Assembly: GCA_027073795.1 (NCBI GenBank)
Contig: JALTEW010000273.1
Coordinates: forward strand, 1 to 21,567
Direction: 5' to 3'
DNA: 21,567 nucleotides
Source: a bacterium
GTDB lineage: Bacteria; Desulfobacterota; S145-22
Below, in pieces: positions 1 to 8,734 of the stretch (position 1 is its first letter; each line of letters starts with the position of its first letter). Position numbers and translations under genes: made by a program. Under the pieces are notes generated by a model that saw nothing but the letters and a program-made list of their open reading frames with translations, was not told the origin of the DNA and did not search any database.

Positions 1-1107
1 TGTTTGCTTGGCGCAAATAGTCTCAAAAAAATGATCATGAAAAAAGAAATCAGATATATTTTACTTATAGCATTTGTTTTTTACCCTTTCATTCATGTTA
101 CACACAGCGCGTTTAAACCTGTTGAGCTTCGAAAAAGAAATCTTAAAAGGATTCAATATGTTTTAGAAACAACCGATCCCAACGATATTGTGTATGACCC
201 TTATCTACTTTTCAACGTATTTTTTAAAAACGATGTTGATTTCTATTGGATGATAAACGGTGGTCTTAAAACTGGTTACCTGCCTAACGCATATTATTAT
301 ATCAAAACCAAAAAACCAAAGGTTATTGCATTATACGACACCAGAATAGATCCCAAAAATCCGCTGATACAAAAATTCTATTCCGAGTCTCAAAAATACA
401 GAACCATATATTACCTCAGTCACAAATATTTAATAAACACAATTATCATAAGGTATTGGTTAAAAAGCCATAATAACGACTGTCTTCCCTTAATTGATAC
501 AATGAGCCCTTCCTCCTTGGATTTTGACGCAGTAAAAAAGGTGGGGGAAAGATTTTATTTGGATAAAGATTACAGGCGGGCAATCTACTGGCTGAGGCAT
601 GCTTTAATGAAAAAACCTATCGACAGGATTTGCGCAAAAGAATACTTTCACGCGCTTATCAGTGAAGGCCTTGAGGAAAAAGCAGAAACATTTAAAAAGA
701 ATTTGGAACAATTAAATCAAATGACCATTGGCCCCTTTGTTTTTGAAAAGGGAGATTCTCTCGAGGCAATTGATTTCGGAAGGAGCACTTTTAAAAAAGG
801 AAAAACTATCGCGACAGAGTTGTATCTAAATATATTAGACCGTTCGGATATTAATCTCGCTCACACGGCTTTTATTTCCTTTGAAAAAGACGGAAACTTC
901 TATTTTGGGAAAGATTTCCCCTTAAACAGAGTTGTTCGCTTTGGTGAAATCTATAAAACAAAAGGAGTAATTCAAGTTCCACAAAAATTGCCATCTGGGA
1001 AATATGATGCCTATTTCACTTTCAGAATACCTTTAACCGATTATAGATACAAGATCATGGGAAGCAGTAAAAGAAAACAGTTTCTTGGATCTGTCAAAAT
1101 AGAATGA
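1..1107 (+). CDS. C-terminal part of a GT-C (PMT/ArnT-like) membrane glycosyltransferase, 5' end outside window
   Basis: The reading frame is open from the first base, so this is the 3' part of a longer gene. The visible ~368 residues start with one hydrophobic helix (about residues 16-35 counted from base 4). It is followed by a soluble stretch of the kind found after the last membrane helix of PMT/ArnT-type glycosyltransferases (a run of basic residues, then VLETTDPNDIVYD and an FYW motif). Residues ~175-235 look like one or two TPR-type helical repeats (KDYRRAIYWLRHALMKKP). Residues ~243-367 form a module also present at the ends of the two large proteins at 1263-4403 and 4405-7617; shared signatures are FGKDF, a VP..LPSG.Y..YFTFR segment and a DYRY-like motif. 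Unlike those two, it lacks the ~400-residue middle region between membrane part and repeats. It converges on its paralogue, 155 bp away. The internal ATGs at 31 and 40 are probably not the real start, because the catalytic membrane domain would then be missing. The substrate is unknown. Confidence 0.75.
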   Translation, partial: CLLGANSLKKMIMKKEIRYILLIAFVFYPFIHVTHSAFKPVELRKRNLKRIQYVLETTDPNDIVYDPYLLFNVFFKNDVDFYWMINGGLKTGYLPNAYYYIKTKKPKVIALYDTRIDPKNPLIQKFYSESQKYRTIYYLSHKYLINTIIIRYWLKSHNNDCLPLIDTMSPSSLDFDAVKKVGERFYLDKDYRRAIYWLRHALMKKPIDRICAKEYFHALISEGLEEKAETFKKNLEQLNQMTIGPFVFEKGDSLEAIDFGRSTFKKGKTIATELYLNILDRSDINLAHTAFISFEKDGNFYFGKDFPLNRVVRFGEIYKTKGVIQVPQKLPSGKYDAYFTFRIPLTDYRYKIMGSSKRKQFLGSVKIE

Positions 1108-1262
1108 GGCTCAACCAGAGGAGGAAGGGGGCCATCCCATTTACGAATAATCCTCAATCCTCTCTGATGGATTGGAGATAGAAGGCCAGCTAATCGGTTT
1201 TTGGGCTTCCGGTCCAAAATTTTCTGCCGGGCGCGTTTAAGATACAACCCTTTTTCATTATT

Positions 1263-4200
1263 TCATGGGTTGATGGTGACTTTTTCCACCTTGACTTCGG
1301 GCTTGTCTGAAATTTTTCCTTTTTTGAAATGGCGATAGTAGTAGTCAATTTTGGGAATCAATAAAGAGAAATATAATTCATATTGACCGGACGGCGCGTT
1401 TTCCGGAATTATGATTTCCCCTTTTAATTTAAAAAGTTCTCCCGCCTTTTGGGCTTTTAGCAAACTGATTGCCTTGCCAAAACGGAAGTTCTTCCTTTTC
1501 AGTGTGAGGGCGACTGCCTGATCACCGCTGATATTGGGCAGGTTTAAATAAAGCGTGAAGGGAACAAGCCTGGATTTCGAGATGCTTTCAGGAATTGAAA
1601 TGGCGTTCAGTTCAAAGTTCGTTTCAAATTTCCAGGGGCCATATTTCAGACGCAGAAGGTTTCTGTATAGGGTGTTCGCGCAGGCCTGCTGGGCAAAATC
1701 TACCTGGTCCCTCGAAAGTTGAAGGATTCGGGATACGCACAGTTTTGAGAGGGGGTTTTTATGTAGCAGAGCGCTGTACCAGTTCAAAGCACTTTTAAAG
1801 AAGTGGTTTTCATAGAGAAAATTCGCGACGCCTAATCCATGCCTGAAATCAAACAAGGCGGGATCAAGCTTTTTAATGAGATTGAGGCGGGGTTCAATCT
1901 TTTTCTCTGAGATGTCCATGGCGATGGCAGTTTCGATTTTCTTTCGTAAAACGGTTTTAATATCGGTTTCGAAAGAGATATTTTCGATTTTTATGTTAGG
2001 TTGCCCTTCAGTTTCCACGAGAAGATAAGTCAAGCCTGAAGAATCCACCCTGAAGGGTATCAGGAGGTGGTAGGTGTCCATGCATCTTTTCGCGTGACGA
2101 AGGGTTATTAAGGTGTCACGCGTGATTGTTTTTTTTGCCAGGAGCTGGGAGGGGGTAATAATTTTGAACGTAACTTTTGCAGGGTCCGCTAAACAAAGGT
2201 GGAAAGTGGCATAGAAGTTGTAATACCCTTTTCCAAGCAGGACAGGGTTTTTAGAAAAGAGGCAGTAATCGTTTTTATGCCTTTTATGATAGAAATCTGT
2301 TGACATGTTGATTCGTTTGATTGAACCCGGAGGTACCGTTTCCACCAGGAGATTTTTAATAAACTTGAAATCGTAATGGAATATGGATTTAAAGGTCTCT
2401 TCAAAGGCACCTCTCTTGAATGGCCAGAAGTTATCGCTGTTTTTCGTGAGCTTTCGTTTGGCGAATTCTTCTATAAATTTGTTATCTGGGATCAGGTTAT
2501 TTGAAGAAGTTTTTAGGGAAGGCGAGACGAGACTCAACAGAAGGCCGTACTCAGGGCGCACATTCAGCTCATAGATATAGGGTGATGACCATGGAAAGGA
2601 CCTGTGAAGGTGGAGCGTCACGAGTTTTTTTTCGAAGGGAAGTAATTTTAGCTTTTTCCCCGCGATGTCGATTTTGTTGGTGACGTAAAAGTTCTCTAAC
2701 AGAACCGGAATGGTACTTAAGAGGCGGGGAGATACCAGCACGAAGTGGTAGTGCGTTTCTGGTGTGAGGAAAAATTTTCGGTACCCGGGGTTGAAATCTA
2801 TTCCGTTTAAAAATCGGATGATGCGCCTTTCTTGTGCCTGAAACAACGGGATCGGAATATGGGGAACATGTGGAATCTCCGGGAAGTCTTTTCCCTTGTA
2901 AGCAAAAAACCTTATTTGATGCCCTCTCAAATGATGGAGCAAGGGTTTATCTTTTTCAAATTGAAAGGTTTTTATAAGGAAACTTTTTGGTAACCTGTAA
3001 TGACATTTGATAGTTGCAGGTGATGGGACGACGAAGATAGATGGTTTTTGTGAGCAAAAGTGATATTTGGGGAAAAGAGTATAATGCATCTTTCTGATAC
3101 AGTTTCCCCTGATGTTCTTTAGAGCCCATTGCGTGGCATAGTAACGAATGTTTCCAAAGCAGGCGTATTTTGCTTCACGGAATCCAATGAAAAGCCCATA
3201 AGCAATAAAGACTACAAAAACAAGTTGAATAATGGTTTGCCTCAGCTTGCTTGATCTCAGGATTTTTAGGATTGATTGACACCCAACCGCTGCGAGAACA
3301 TAAACAAACGGGAGAGGATGGAGCAGATACTCTTCTCCAAAGAGTGACTTCGTTAAAAACAGCGCGAAAAGAATCAAAGCAGGGAAGGATGCGATGACGA
3401 CAGCCAACTTTCTTCGGTTGGATAAGATGGGGCCTGTAATCGACAAAATAATAATAAAAGGAGGCCCACACTTTATAAATAACCAAAGATTTCCTGGTAT
3501 GTGGGCCATGTTGAACCAGAGAACCTTAAGTGGATTTGCAAGGATTCCTCTGGGGGTTCCCACGAGCGCGGCCACGTGCAGGTATCCGTTAATATAACGT
3601 AATCCCTCTTTCCAGTTATGCCACAGAATGGGTTCGAAGGCGTAAAAAAACGTAGCCCAGAGAATAACAGAAAGAAAAAGGGAAGGGGAAATGAAAGTAT
3701 GAAGTATTTTTTTTGCAAAGGTTTCTTCTTGATAGCTATTAAAAACCTTGTAAGTGTGAACGAGGAAAAGGAAAAGAAGAACGATACTGCCGTTATATTT
3801 GACAGCCGTGGCAATTCCAGCAAAGACGCCGGCAAACACGTAATAAGCGATTTTTCTTGTTTGAGATATCAGTATAACGAAAGCCGCCGAAAGGGTGAGA
3901 AAGAACGTCAAAGGCACTTCCGGCTTGATGGTGTGGGTTAGGCCGATAGCCAGGGGGGAAACGGAAAAAAAGAACGCGCTGAAAAAAGCTGTGGTCAAAG
4001 ATTTGAACAGGCGCTCGGAAAGGAAAAAAAGCAAAAGACTCAGGAGAATGGAAAGAAAAATATAAAAGGAACGGCCGATTTTGGAAAGGGTTAATGGATC
4101 CATTCCAATAGGCGTGTTATAGCCCATGAGGCTGGCCGATTTGTTAATCCCGTGCCAAATCCAGCTCAGGATAAGGATGTTCCCATAAGGGTTGCCCGTA

Positions 4201-4403
4201 TAAAGAGGGTGTTGCGCAATGGGAGAATAGTCATGATGTATATAGTTTTTTTCCTGAGCAAAATAACGTCCTGAATCAGGGTGCCAGTCCGGGATTCCCT
4301 GGTTCCAGTCTGTGGTAAGGCCTCCCAATCTTGTGGCCAAGGTAAGAAAAGCTATCAGTAAAACAAGAAAAATTTTTACGTAATTCCGATAATCTCGCGT
4401 CAT
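1263..4403 (-). CDS. Large GT-C family (PMT/ArnT-like) glycosyltransferase with long C-terminal extension
   Basis: This 1046-residue polytopic membrane protein probably transfers a sugar from a polyprenyl-phosphate carrier to an acceptor on the outer face of the inner membrane. Residues ~9-407 carry about 9-11 hydrophobic helices. After the first helix, WHPDSGRY (40-47) provides the acidic residue (D43) expected in the first external loop of GT-C enzymes; IKPEVPLTFF (159-168) and AGIATAVKYNG (195-205) are also typical. Residues ~410-850 are soluble and unfamiliar, with blocks conserved in the neighbouring paralogue (RFLNGIDFNP, RSFPWSSPYIY, FKSIFHYDF). Residues ~855-917 resemble TPR-like helices. 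Residues ~919-1046 are the C-terminal module shared with the other two GT-C proteins. The ATG lies one base after the TGA of the upstream paralogue, so the two are probably co-transcribed and translationally coupled. Membrane-fold assignment is firm; the sugar, the acceptor and the role of the extension are unknown. Confidence 0.8.
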   Translation of the reverse strand: MTRDYRNYVKIFLVLLIAFLTLATRLGGLTTDWNQGIPDWHPDSGRYFAQEKNYIHHDYSPIAQHPLYTGNPYGNILILSWIWHGINKSASLMGYNTPIGMDPLTLSKIGRSFYIFLSILLSLLLFFLSERLFKSLTTAFFSAFFFSVSPLAIGLTHTIKPEVPLTFFLTLSAAFVILISQTRKIAYYVFAGVFAGIATAVKYNGSIVLLFLFLVHTYKVFNSYQEETFAKKILHTFISPSLFLSVILWATFFYAFEPILWHNWKEGLRYINGYLHVAALVGTPRGILANPLKVLWFNMAHIPGNLWLFIKCGPPFIIILSITGPILSNRRKLAVVIASFPALILFALFLTKSLFGEEYLLHPLPFVYVLAAVGCQSILKILRSSKLRQTIIQLVFVVFIAYGLFIGFREAKYACFGNIRYYATQWALKNIRGNCIRKMHYTLFPKYHFCSQKPSIFVVPSPATIKCHYRLPKSFLIKTFQFEKDKPLLHHLRGHQIRFFAYKGKDFPEIPHVPHIPIPLFQAQERRIIRFLNGIDFNPGYRKFFLTPETHYHFVLVSPRLLSTIPVLLENFYVTNKIDIAGKKLKLLPFEKKLVTLHLHRSFPWSSPYIYELNVRPEYGLLLSLVSPSLKTSSNNLIPDNKFIEEFAKRKLTKNSDNFWPFKRGAFEETFKSIFHYDFKFIKNLLVETVPPGSIKRINMSTDFYHKRHKNDYCLFSKNPVLLGKGYYNFYATFHLCLADPAKVTFKIITPSQLLAKKTITRDTLITLRHAKRCMDTYHLLIPFRVDSSGLTYLLVETEGQPNIKIENISFETDIKTVLRKKIETAIAMDISEKKIEPRLNLIKKLDPALFDFRHGLGVANFLYENHFFKSALNWYSALLHKNPLSKLCVSRILQLSRDQVDFAQQACANTLYRNLLRLKYGPWKFETNFELNAISIPESISKSRLVPFTLYLNLPNISGDQAVALTLKRKNFRFGKAISLLKAQKAGELFKLKGEIIIPENAPSGQYELYFSLLIPKIDYYYRHFKKGKISDKPEVKVEKVTINP

Positions 4404-4404
4404 C

Positions 4405-7400
4405 TCAATCTATTGTGATCGTTCCGAGTGAAACACTTTCGTGAATTGAGGGGTTTCCATTTTTTAACAAATGATATCGTTTGTCTATTCTCGGCATCCT
4501 GAAGGTGAAATAAATTTGATAAACGCCGGTGGGTATTTTTTCTGGCACATGGACATAAGAATCAATGCGTTGAAATGCCCCGAAAGAGGATGTCTTGGAC
4601 AGGTTAAAATCTTTCCCGAAATAGGTGTTCCCATTTTTGGTGAAATAAACGAATCCTGTTATATCACCGTTATAATTGAGAAGATTTAGATAGAGAGAAA
4701 TGGGAATAATACACATCCGTTTTGTGTGATGGGATATCGTATAACTTCGAAGAGTTAAACCAGTTTGAAATTTCCAGTATCCTGTTTCTATGTTTGAAAG
4801 TGCATTCAATTTGTTTTCAACCTGTTGAGCTTTTTCCGGTTTTGAAAGGGTTTGGTAGATATGTTTAAGTATTTTCCACGCATTCCGATTAAGTGGATCC
4901 CGTGCAACAACCGTTTGAAACCATGGGAGAGCGGATGATAAACGCTTCATAGCAAGAAAGGTTTTCCCGATTTTTTGGCACACGGAAATGGGAAAATCCT
5001 CAGGATTGAACTCCCTGACATATCGAAAAAGGGATTGTCGCTGTTTTTCGTTTTTCAGAAATTTCCAGACAATTTTCATCTGAAGAGAATTCTTTAAGAG
5101 AAAATTAAATGGGATCTGTAATGAGAGGTTATTTAAATTAATTTTGCTCCCTTTTCTTTGAATGATAACGAAATAGACGGGGGCTCCCGATGCTATCTGG
5201 AAAGGAAGTTTAATGCGATAATTCAGATGACAGTTGTTATTAATGTTATTGGAAACAACAGTTTTTTCAGCTAATGTGTGTCCTAAAGTCATTACAACAA
5301 AGGTTACACGTGAGTGCGGGGGTAGAAAAAGGTTCCCATTTCCTTTTAAGATATAACGGCCTTTTTCACAAAATATCGGGCTGGGCTTCCATACGTATGA
5401 ATCTTTTGGACTTGCCGGCTTAAAAAAAGGCCTTGGGATGGTTGAATTTTTGAAAGAGATTACCGGAATGCTTAGTGAAAGAAATTTTTCAAGAAGTGAA
5501 AAGTCATAGTGAAATAAACTACGAAATGTTTTCCGAAAGTTTCGGGGGGACTTAGATGTGAAGGTTGATAGATATGAAGCCGCCTTTTGGGTCGACAAGT
5601 CAGGGGGGAGGAAGTGAGCAAGTGGATTCTTAAAAGAAGTTTTTACAGGCATTTTCTTGAAAAACACCTTGACATAAAGACGTTGCGTGCTTCTGAGGGA
5701 GAAGGTGTATAGATAAGGACTGCGCCATGGGAATGAGCGAGAAGGAAAAATTGTAATAACCTTTCGTTCATATGGGAGTAGGGTGAACGATTTGGGAAGA
5801 TTATGAGATTTCAAGAAAGATATTCCATCGCCATTAACGATATAACACCTAAAAGAGGGGTGTGGTTGTTTTGTCACAATAGTCCATGTATAGGTTGTAT
5901 TGGGGTGGAGGAAATAGTCATTGTATGCGGGGTTAAGATTCACGCCATTTAGAAATCTAACAAAAGAATTATTAATACTTGGTAGGCAAGGCAAAGAGAG
6001 TTCGGGAATATAGGGATTTGTATCGAAAAATTTCTGTGAACCGATGACACGGATCTTGTATCCACGCAAAAGATGTATGAGAGGTTTTGACTTCTCAAGA
6101 TTGAAAGTTTTTAGAATAAACCCATTTACCTTTTTGGGAAATGAAGATTTAGTGTATGTTACCAAAGCAACAGGCTGTTTATTCCTGCAATTGTTTTGAT
6201 AATGTCGAAGGGTGTGGTGCCCAACATGAATGCACTGCCCATTCAGGTTTTTCTGAACCCATTTTTGCGTGTGATAACGGATATTCCCAAGGGAAAAATA
6301 TTTGATTTCGTAAAGACTCCCATATAAACAGAAGGCGAAAGTAAAAACGATGGTTAGAGAAGCAATTATTTTTGTCCCTATAATCCGAAAGGCAGAAATC
6401 TTTCTGTAGGTAAAATAAAGCCCCAGCGCAGCCAAGATAAATACGAATGGCATGAAATGGAGGAGGAATTCTTCCCCAATTAAGGGTTTAGTCGAGAAAA
6501 GAATCAACAGAATGATCAATGGAAAAAGGGCGATTCTTAATTGTCGGGATATGAAAGGGCTTTCTGAAAGAAAAATACCTATAATCGCAAAGAGTAGAAT
6601 GAAGGGATTTGCGGATTGGGCAAAAATCCAAAGGTTGTGAGGCATGGTTTTGATGCTATAAAATAGGAAAGGGAAGAGGCCGGTATGGACTTTTAACTCT
6701 GGAGGTGTCGCGGCATAAGCAGAAACATGAATGTATTGAAAGATGTAGACAAGGCCTTTTTTAAGACCCAACCACAAAATGGGTTCAAAAACATAAAAGG
6801 TGAGAAGGCTAAAGATTCCGGCGATGAATAGCCGGAATGAGAAAAACGTATGAAAAATGAAGGAAAAGCTGATCTTTTTTCTTTGTTCCTTTTTGTAAAT
6901 TCGGTAAGTGTGCATGAGATATAGGTAGACAAGAACAATGGCACCGTTGTACTTTAGCGCGGCTGCAATGCCCGCAGTGATTCCCCCTAAAACATAAAGC
7001 CAGAAGCTGCTTTTCTCAGAGAGTTTGTACGCTATGATGGCCGTAAGGGTGATAAAGAAAGTCAGAGGGATTTCTGGTTTAATGATATGGTTCAGATTTA
7101 TGGAAAGGGGGGAAAGCGCCCATATCAAAGCACTCAAGAGGCCTATCGATTGTGATTGAAAAACGTGAGAGGCAAAAGAGTAAATAAGAAGTGTTAAAAG
7201 GAGGCAAAGGGACAAATAAGACAGCCTGGAAACGATTGAGATGTATAATTTTGTTAAAGGGATATGGCCGTATCCAGTCCAGACAGAAATCTGATCGAGT
7301 CCATGCCAAATATAACTGAGCATCAGAATATTAGCATAGGGATTCCCGGTGTACCAAGGGGTTGTCCCAATGGGCCTATAGTTGTGTTTTATATATTCCC

Positions 7401-7617
7401 TGCATTGCACAATATAGCGAGCGGAATCAGGATGCCAGTCGGGAATACCCCGGCGAATATCTGACGTGAGGGCTCCCAAGTGAAGTAACAACGTTAAAAG
7501 AAGAATGGCAGCCAGGATGAAAAGAGGGATCCTTTTATGTTTGAATAGTAGGGATCGGTTGAGTTCGGGCGGTAAGTCAGAATTCGGGAAACAGGTCATG
7601 GGTAACAGAGTGATCAT
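4405..7617 (-). CDS. Large GT-C family (PMT/ArnT-like) glycosyltransferase with long C-terminal extension, tandem paralogue
   Basis: This 1070-residue protein is a full-length paralogue of the product of 1263-4403, with the same order of parts. There is a short N-terminal tail and a first helix (~30-48), then WHPDSARY (61-68) with the likely catalytic Asp in the first external loop. IKPEIPLTFF (179-188), GIAAALKYNG (216-225) and about ten hydrophobic helices follow, up to ~435. The soluble middle region (~440-870) contains RFLNGVNLNP, RSFPWRSPYLY and RSLFHYDF, matching its neighbour. TPR-like helices lie at ~880-940. The terminal module (~944-1070) has YFGKDFNL and VPEKIPTGVYQIYFTFRMP, closest to the fragment at 1-1107. 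The ATG at 7615-7617 has no strong Shine-Dalgarno sequence; Met7 is an alternative start. A good promoter lies about 50 bp upstream. It is first in a two-gene minus-strand operon, and its base composition looks AT-rich. The predicted activity is polyprenyl-phosphate-dependent glycosyl transfer; its target is unknown. Confidence 0.8.
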   Translation of the reverse strand: MITLLPMTCFPNSDLPPELNRSLLFKHKRIPLFILAAILLLTLLLHLGALTSDIRRGIPDWHPDSARYIVQCREYIKHNYRPIGTTPWYTGNPYANILMLSYIWHGLDQISVWTGYGHIPLTKLYISIVSRLSYLSLCLLLTLLIYSFASHVFQSQSIGLLSALIWALSPLSINLNHIIKPEIPLTFFITLTAIIAYKLSEKSSFWLYVLGGITAGIAAALKYNGAIVLVYLYLMHTYRIYKKEQRKKISFSFIFHTFFSFRLFIAGIFSLLTFYVFEPILWLGLKKGLVYIFQYIHVSAYAATPPELKVHTGLFPFLFYSIKTMPHNLWIFAQSANPFILLFAIIGIFLSESPFISRQLRIALFPLIILLILFSTKPLIGEEFLLHFMPFVFILAALGLYFTYRKISAFRIIGTKIIASLTIVFTFAFCLYGSLYEIKYFSLGNIRYHTQKWVQKNLNGQCIHVGHHTLRHYQNNCRNKQPVALVTYTKSSFPKKVNGFILKTFNLEKSKPLIHLLRGYKIRVIGSQKFFDTNPYIPELSLPCLPSINNSFVRFLNGVNLNPAYNDYFLHPNTTYTWTIVTKQPHPSFRCYIVNGDGISFLKSHNLPKSFTLLPYERKVITIFPSRSFPWRSPYLYTFSLRSTQRLYVKVFFKKMPVKTSFKNPLAHFLPPDLSTQKAASYLSTFTSKSPRNFRKTFRSLFHYDFSLLEKFLSLSIPVISFKNSTIPRPFFKPASPKDSYVWKPSPIFCEKGRYILKGNGNLFLPPHSRVTFVVMTLGHTLAEKTVVSNNINNNCHLNYRIKLPFQIASGAPVYFVIIQRKGSKINLNNLSLQIPFNFLLKNSLQMKIVWKFLKNEKQRQSLFRYVREFNPEDFPISVCQKIGKTFLAMKRLSSALPWFQTVVARDPLNRNAWKILKHIYQTLSKPEKAQQVENKLNALSNIETGYWKFQTGLTLRSYTISHHTKRMCIIPISLYLNLLNYNGDITGFVYFTKNGNTYFGKDFNLSKTSSFGAFQRIDSYVHVPEKIPTGVYQIYFTFRMPRIDKRYHLLKNGNPSIHESVSLGTITID

Positions 7618-7668
7618 ATCTTATGAGGTGATAAATTTGATATAACTCCGATTCTCATATGTGCGCAT

Positions 7669-7697
7669 TGTATAGCTTAAGAGGTAAGGAATGTCAA
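7669..7697 (-). promoter_or_regulatory. sigma70-type promoter for the GT-C gene pair
   Basis: On the minus strand a perfect -35 box TTGACA (+ strand 7692-7697) is separated by 17 bp from TATACA (7669-7674). The predicted start point is around 7662, giving a leader of about 45 nt before the ATG at 7617. No comparable + strand promoter was found for the divergent GT2 gene in the same 171-bp gap. Confidence 0.6.
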
Positions 7698-7788
7698 ATA
7701 TTTTTAGGCTTTGGATTTAAATTTTTGCACTTTACGCCGTATTTCTCTTGTGTTAAAGATAGCAAAGTTTATACGATCGAGGGAGAAG

Positions 7789-8682
7789 ATGGCGAACGAA
7801 AAGATTGATGAGAAGAAAGAGGGCCTGAGTATTGTGATCCCTGTTTTTAATGAACGGGAGGCAATCCGGAACACCCTCACAAAACTGATTGAAACGACTT
7901 CTGAATTACCATATCCCACGGAAATCATCGTAGTGGATGATGGATCATCTGATGGAACGGGCCAGCACATCGATGAGTTTTCTGAGCAAGGTATCCATCT
8001 TGTCAGGCACATGAAAAATCGTGGGTACGGGGCCGCACTGAAAACAGGAATTCAGGTAGCTTCTTATCCCTTTATTGCCATTACAGACGCGGATGGCACC
8101 TATCCCAATGATCAGATTCCTGTCCTTTTTGAAAAGATGGTGGCGGGTCATTTTGATATGATCGTTGGAGCACGGACAGGCAAATATGTGAAAATCCCAC
8201 TTTTTCGGAAACCAGCAAAATGGGTTTTAAATAGGATTGCCGATTATTTGGCGGAGTTCAAAATCCCTGACCTTAATTCCGGTTTGCGTATCTTTCGGAA
8301 AGAGATCGCGAATCGGTTTATGAACATTCTTCCGGATGGATTCTCATTTACCACGACCATCACGCTGGCCATGCTGACGAACGGTTGCAGGGTGGAGTAT
8401 GTACCGATTAATTACAAAGAAAGAAAAGGGAAATCTAAGATCAGACCAATTTACGATACCTTGAATTTTTTACAACTTATCATTCGAACCGTCCTATGTT
8501 TCAACCCCTTAAAAATTTTTCTTCCCATTAGCTTTTTTTTCCTTATTGTAAGTTTTTTTATGCTATTATATCGAGTTTTTATTGGGAGAGCCTTCGGCGT
8601 AACCTCGGTTATCATGTTTGTCTGCGGGATCCAATTCCTGGGGATGGGGATGTTGGCTGATTTGATTGACAGAAGGAGCTGA
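7789..8682 (+). CDS. GT2 glycosyltransferase, polyprenyl-phosphate sugar synthase type (DPM1/GtrB/ArnC-like)
   Basis: This 297-residue enzyme has an N-terminal GT-A domain: SIVIPVFNE (14-22), VVDDGSSDGT (48-57) for nucleotide-sugar binding, and DADGTYP (100-106) carrying the metal-binding acidic motif. DLNSGLRIFR (161-170) is typical of dolichyl-phosphate mannose synthase-like proteins. Two C-terminal hydrophobic helices (~245-262 and ~271-290) anchor it in the inner membrane. The family moves a hexose from a nucleotide sugar to a polyprenyl phosphate on the cytoplasmic side. This is the donor type used by GT-C enzymes such as those encoded divergently next door. The start is set at the ATG at 7789 because a purine-rich Shine-Dalgarno stretch (gaggga) precedes it; the frame stays open 26 codons upstream to a TTG with no support. 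Which sugar it uses cannot be read from the sequence. Confidence 0.88.
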   Translation: MANEKIDEKKEGLSIVIPVFNEREAIRNTLTKLIETTSELPYPTEIIVVDDGSSDGTGQHIDEFSEQGIHLVRHMKNRGYGAALKTGIQVASYPFIAITDADGTYPNDQIPVLFEKMVAGHFDMIVGARTGKYVKIPLFRKPAKWVLNRIADYLAEFKIPDLNSGLRIFRKEIANRFMNILPDGFSFTTTITLAMLTNGCRVEYVPINYKERKGKSKIRPIYDTLNFLQLIIRTVLCFNPLKIFLPISFFFLIVSFFMLLYRVFIGRAFGVTSVIMFVCGIQFLGMGMLADLIDRRS

Positions 8683-8698
8683 TAAGTTAACTAACTTA
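8683..8698. repeat. Short palindrome directly after the GT2 stop codon
   Basis: A 7-bp inverted repeat (TAAGTTA / TAACTTA) with a 2-nt centre begins at the base after the stop codon of the GT2 gene. There is no following U-tract, so it is not a standard intrinsic terminator. It could be a binding site or chance. Confidence 0.3.
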
Positions 8699-8734
8699 AT
8701 TGATTGTCGAAAAAGAAATGGATGGTACAAGTAA

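Noticed and set aside
1154..1175. Short stem CAATCC/GGATTG between the two convergent GT-C genes
   Set aside because: Only 6-7 bp with an 8-nt loop and no T-tract on either strand, so it is not a believable terminator.
3473..3835. Reverse-strand open frames within the GT-C gene at 1263-4403
   Set aside because: They are alternative frames of a long, clearly coding membrane-protein gene.
7725..7775. Possible + strand promoter for the GT2 gene (TTGCAC or TTGTGT with TATACG)
   Set aside because: Either the spacing is wrong or the start point would fall on the Shine-Dalgarno site; no convincing pair remains.
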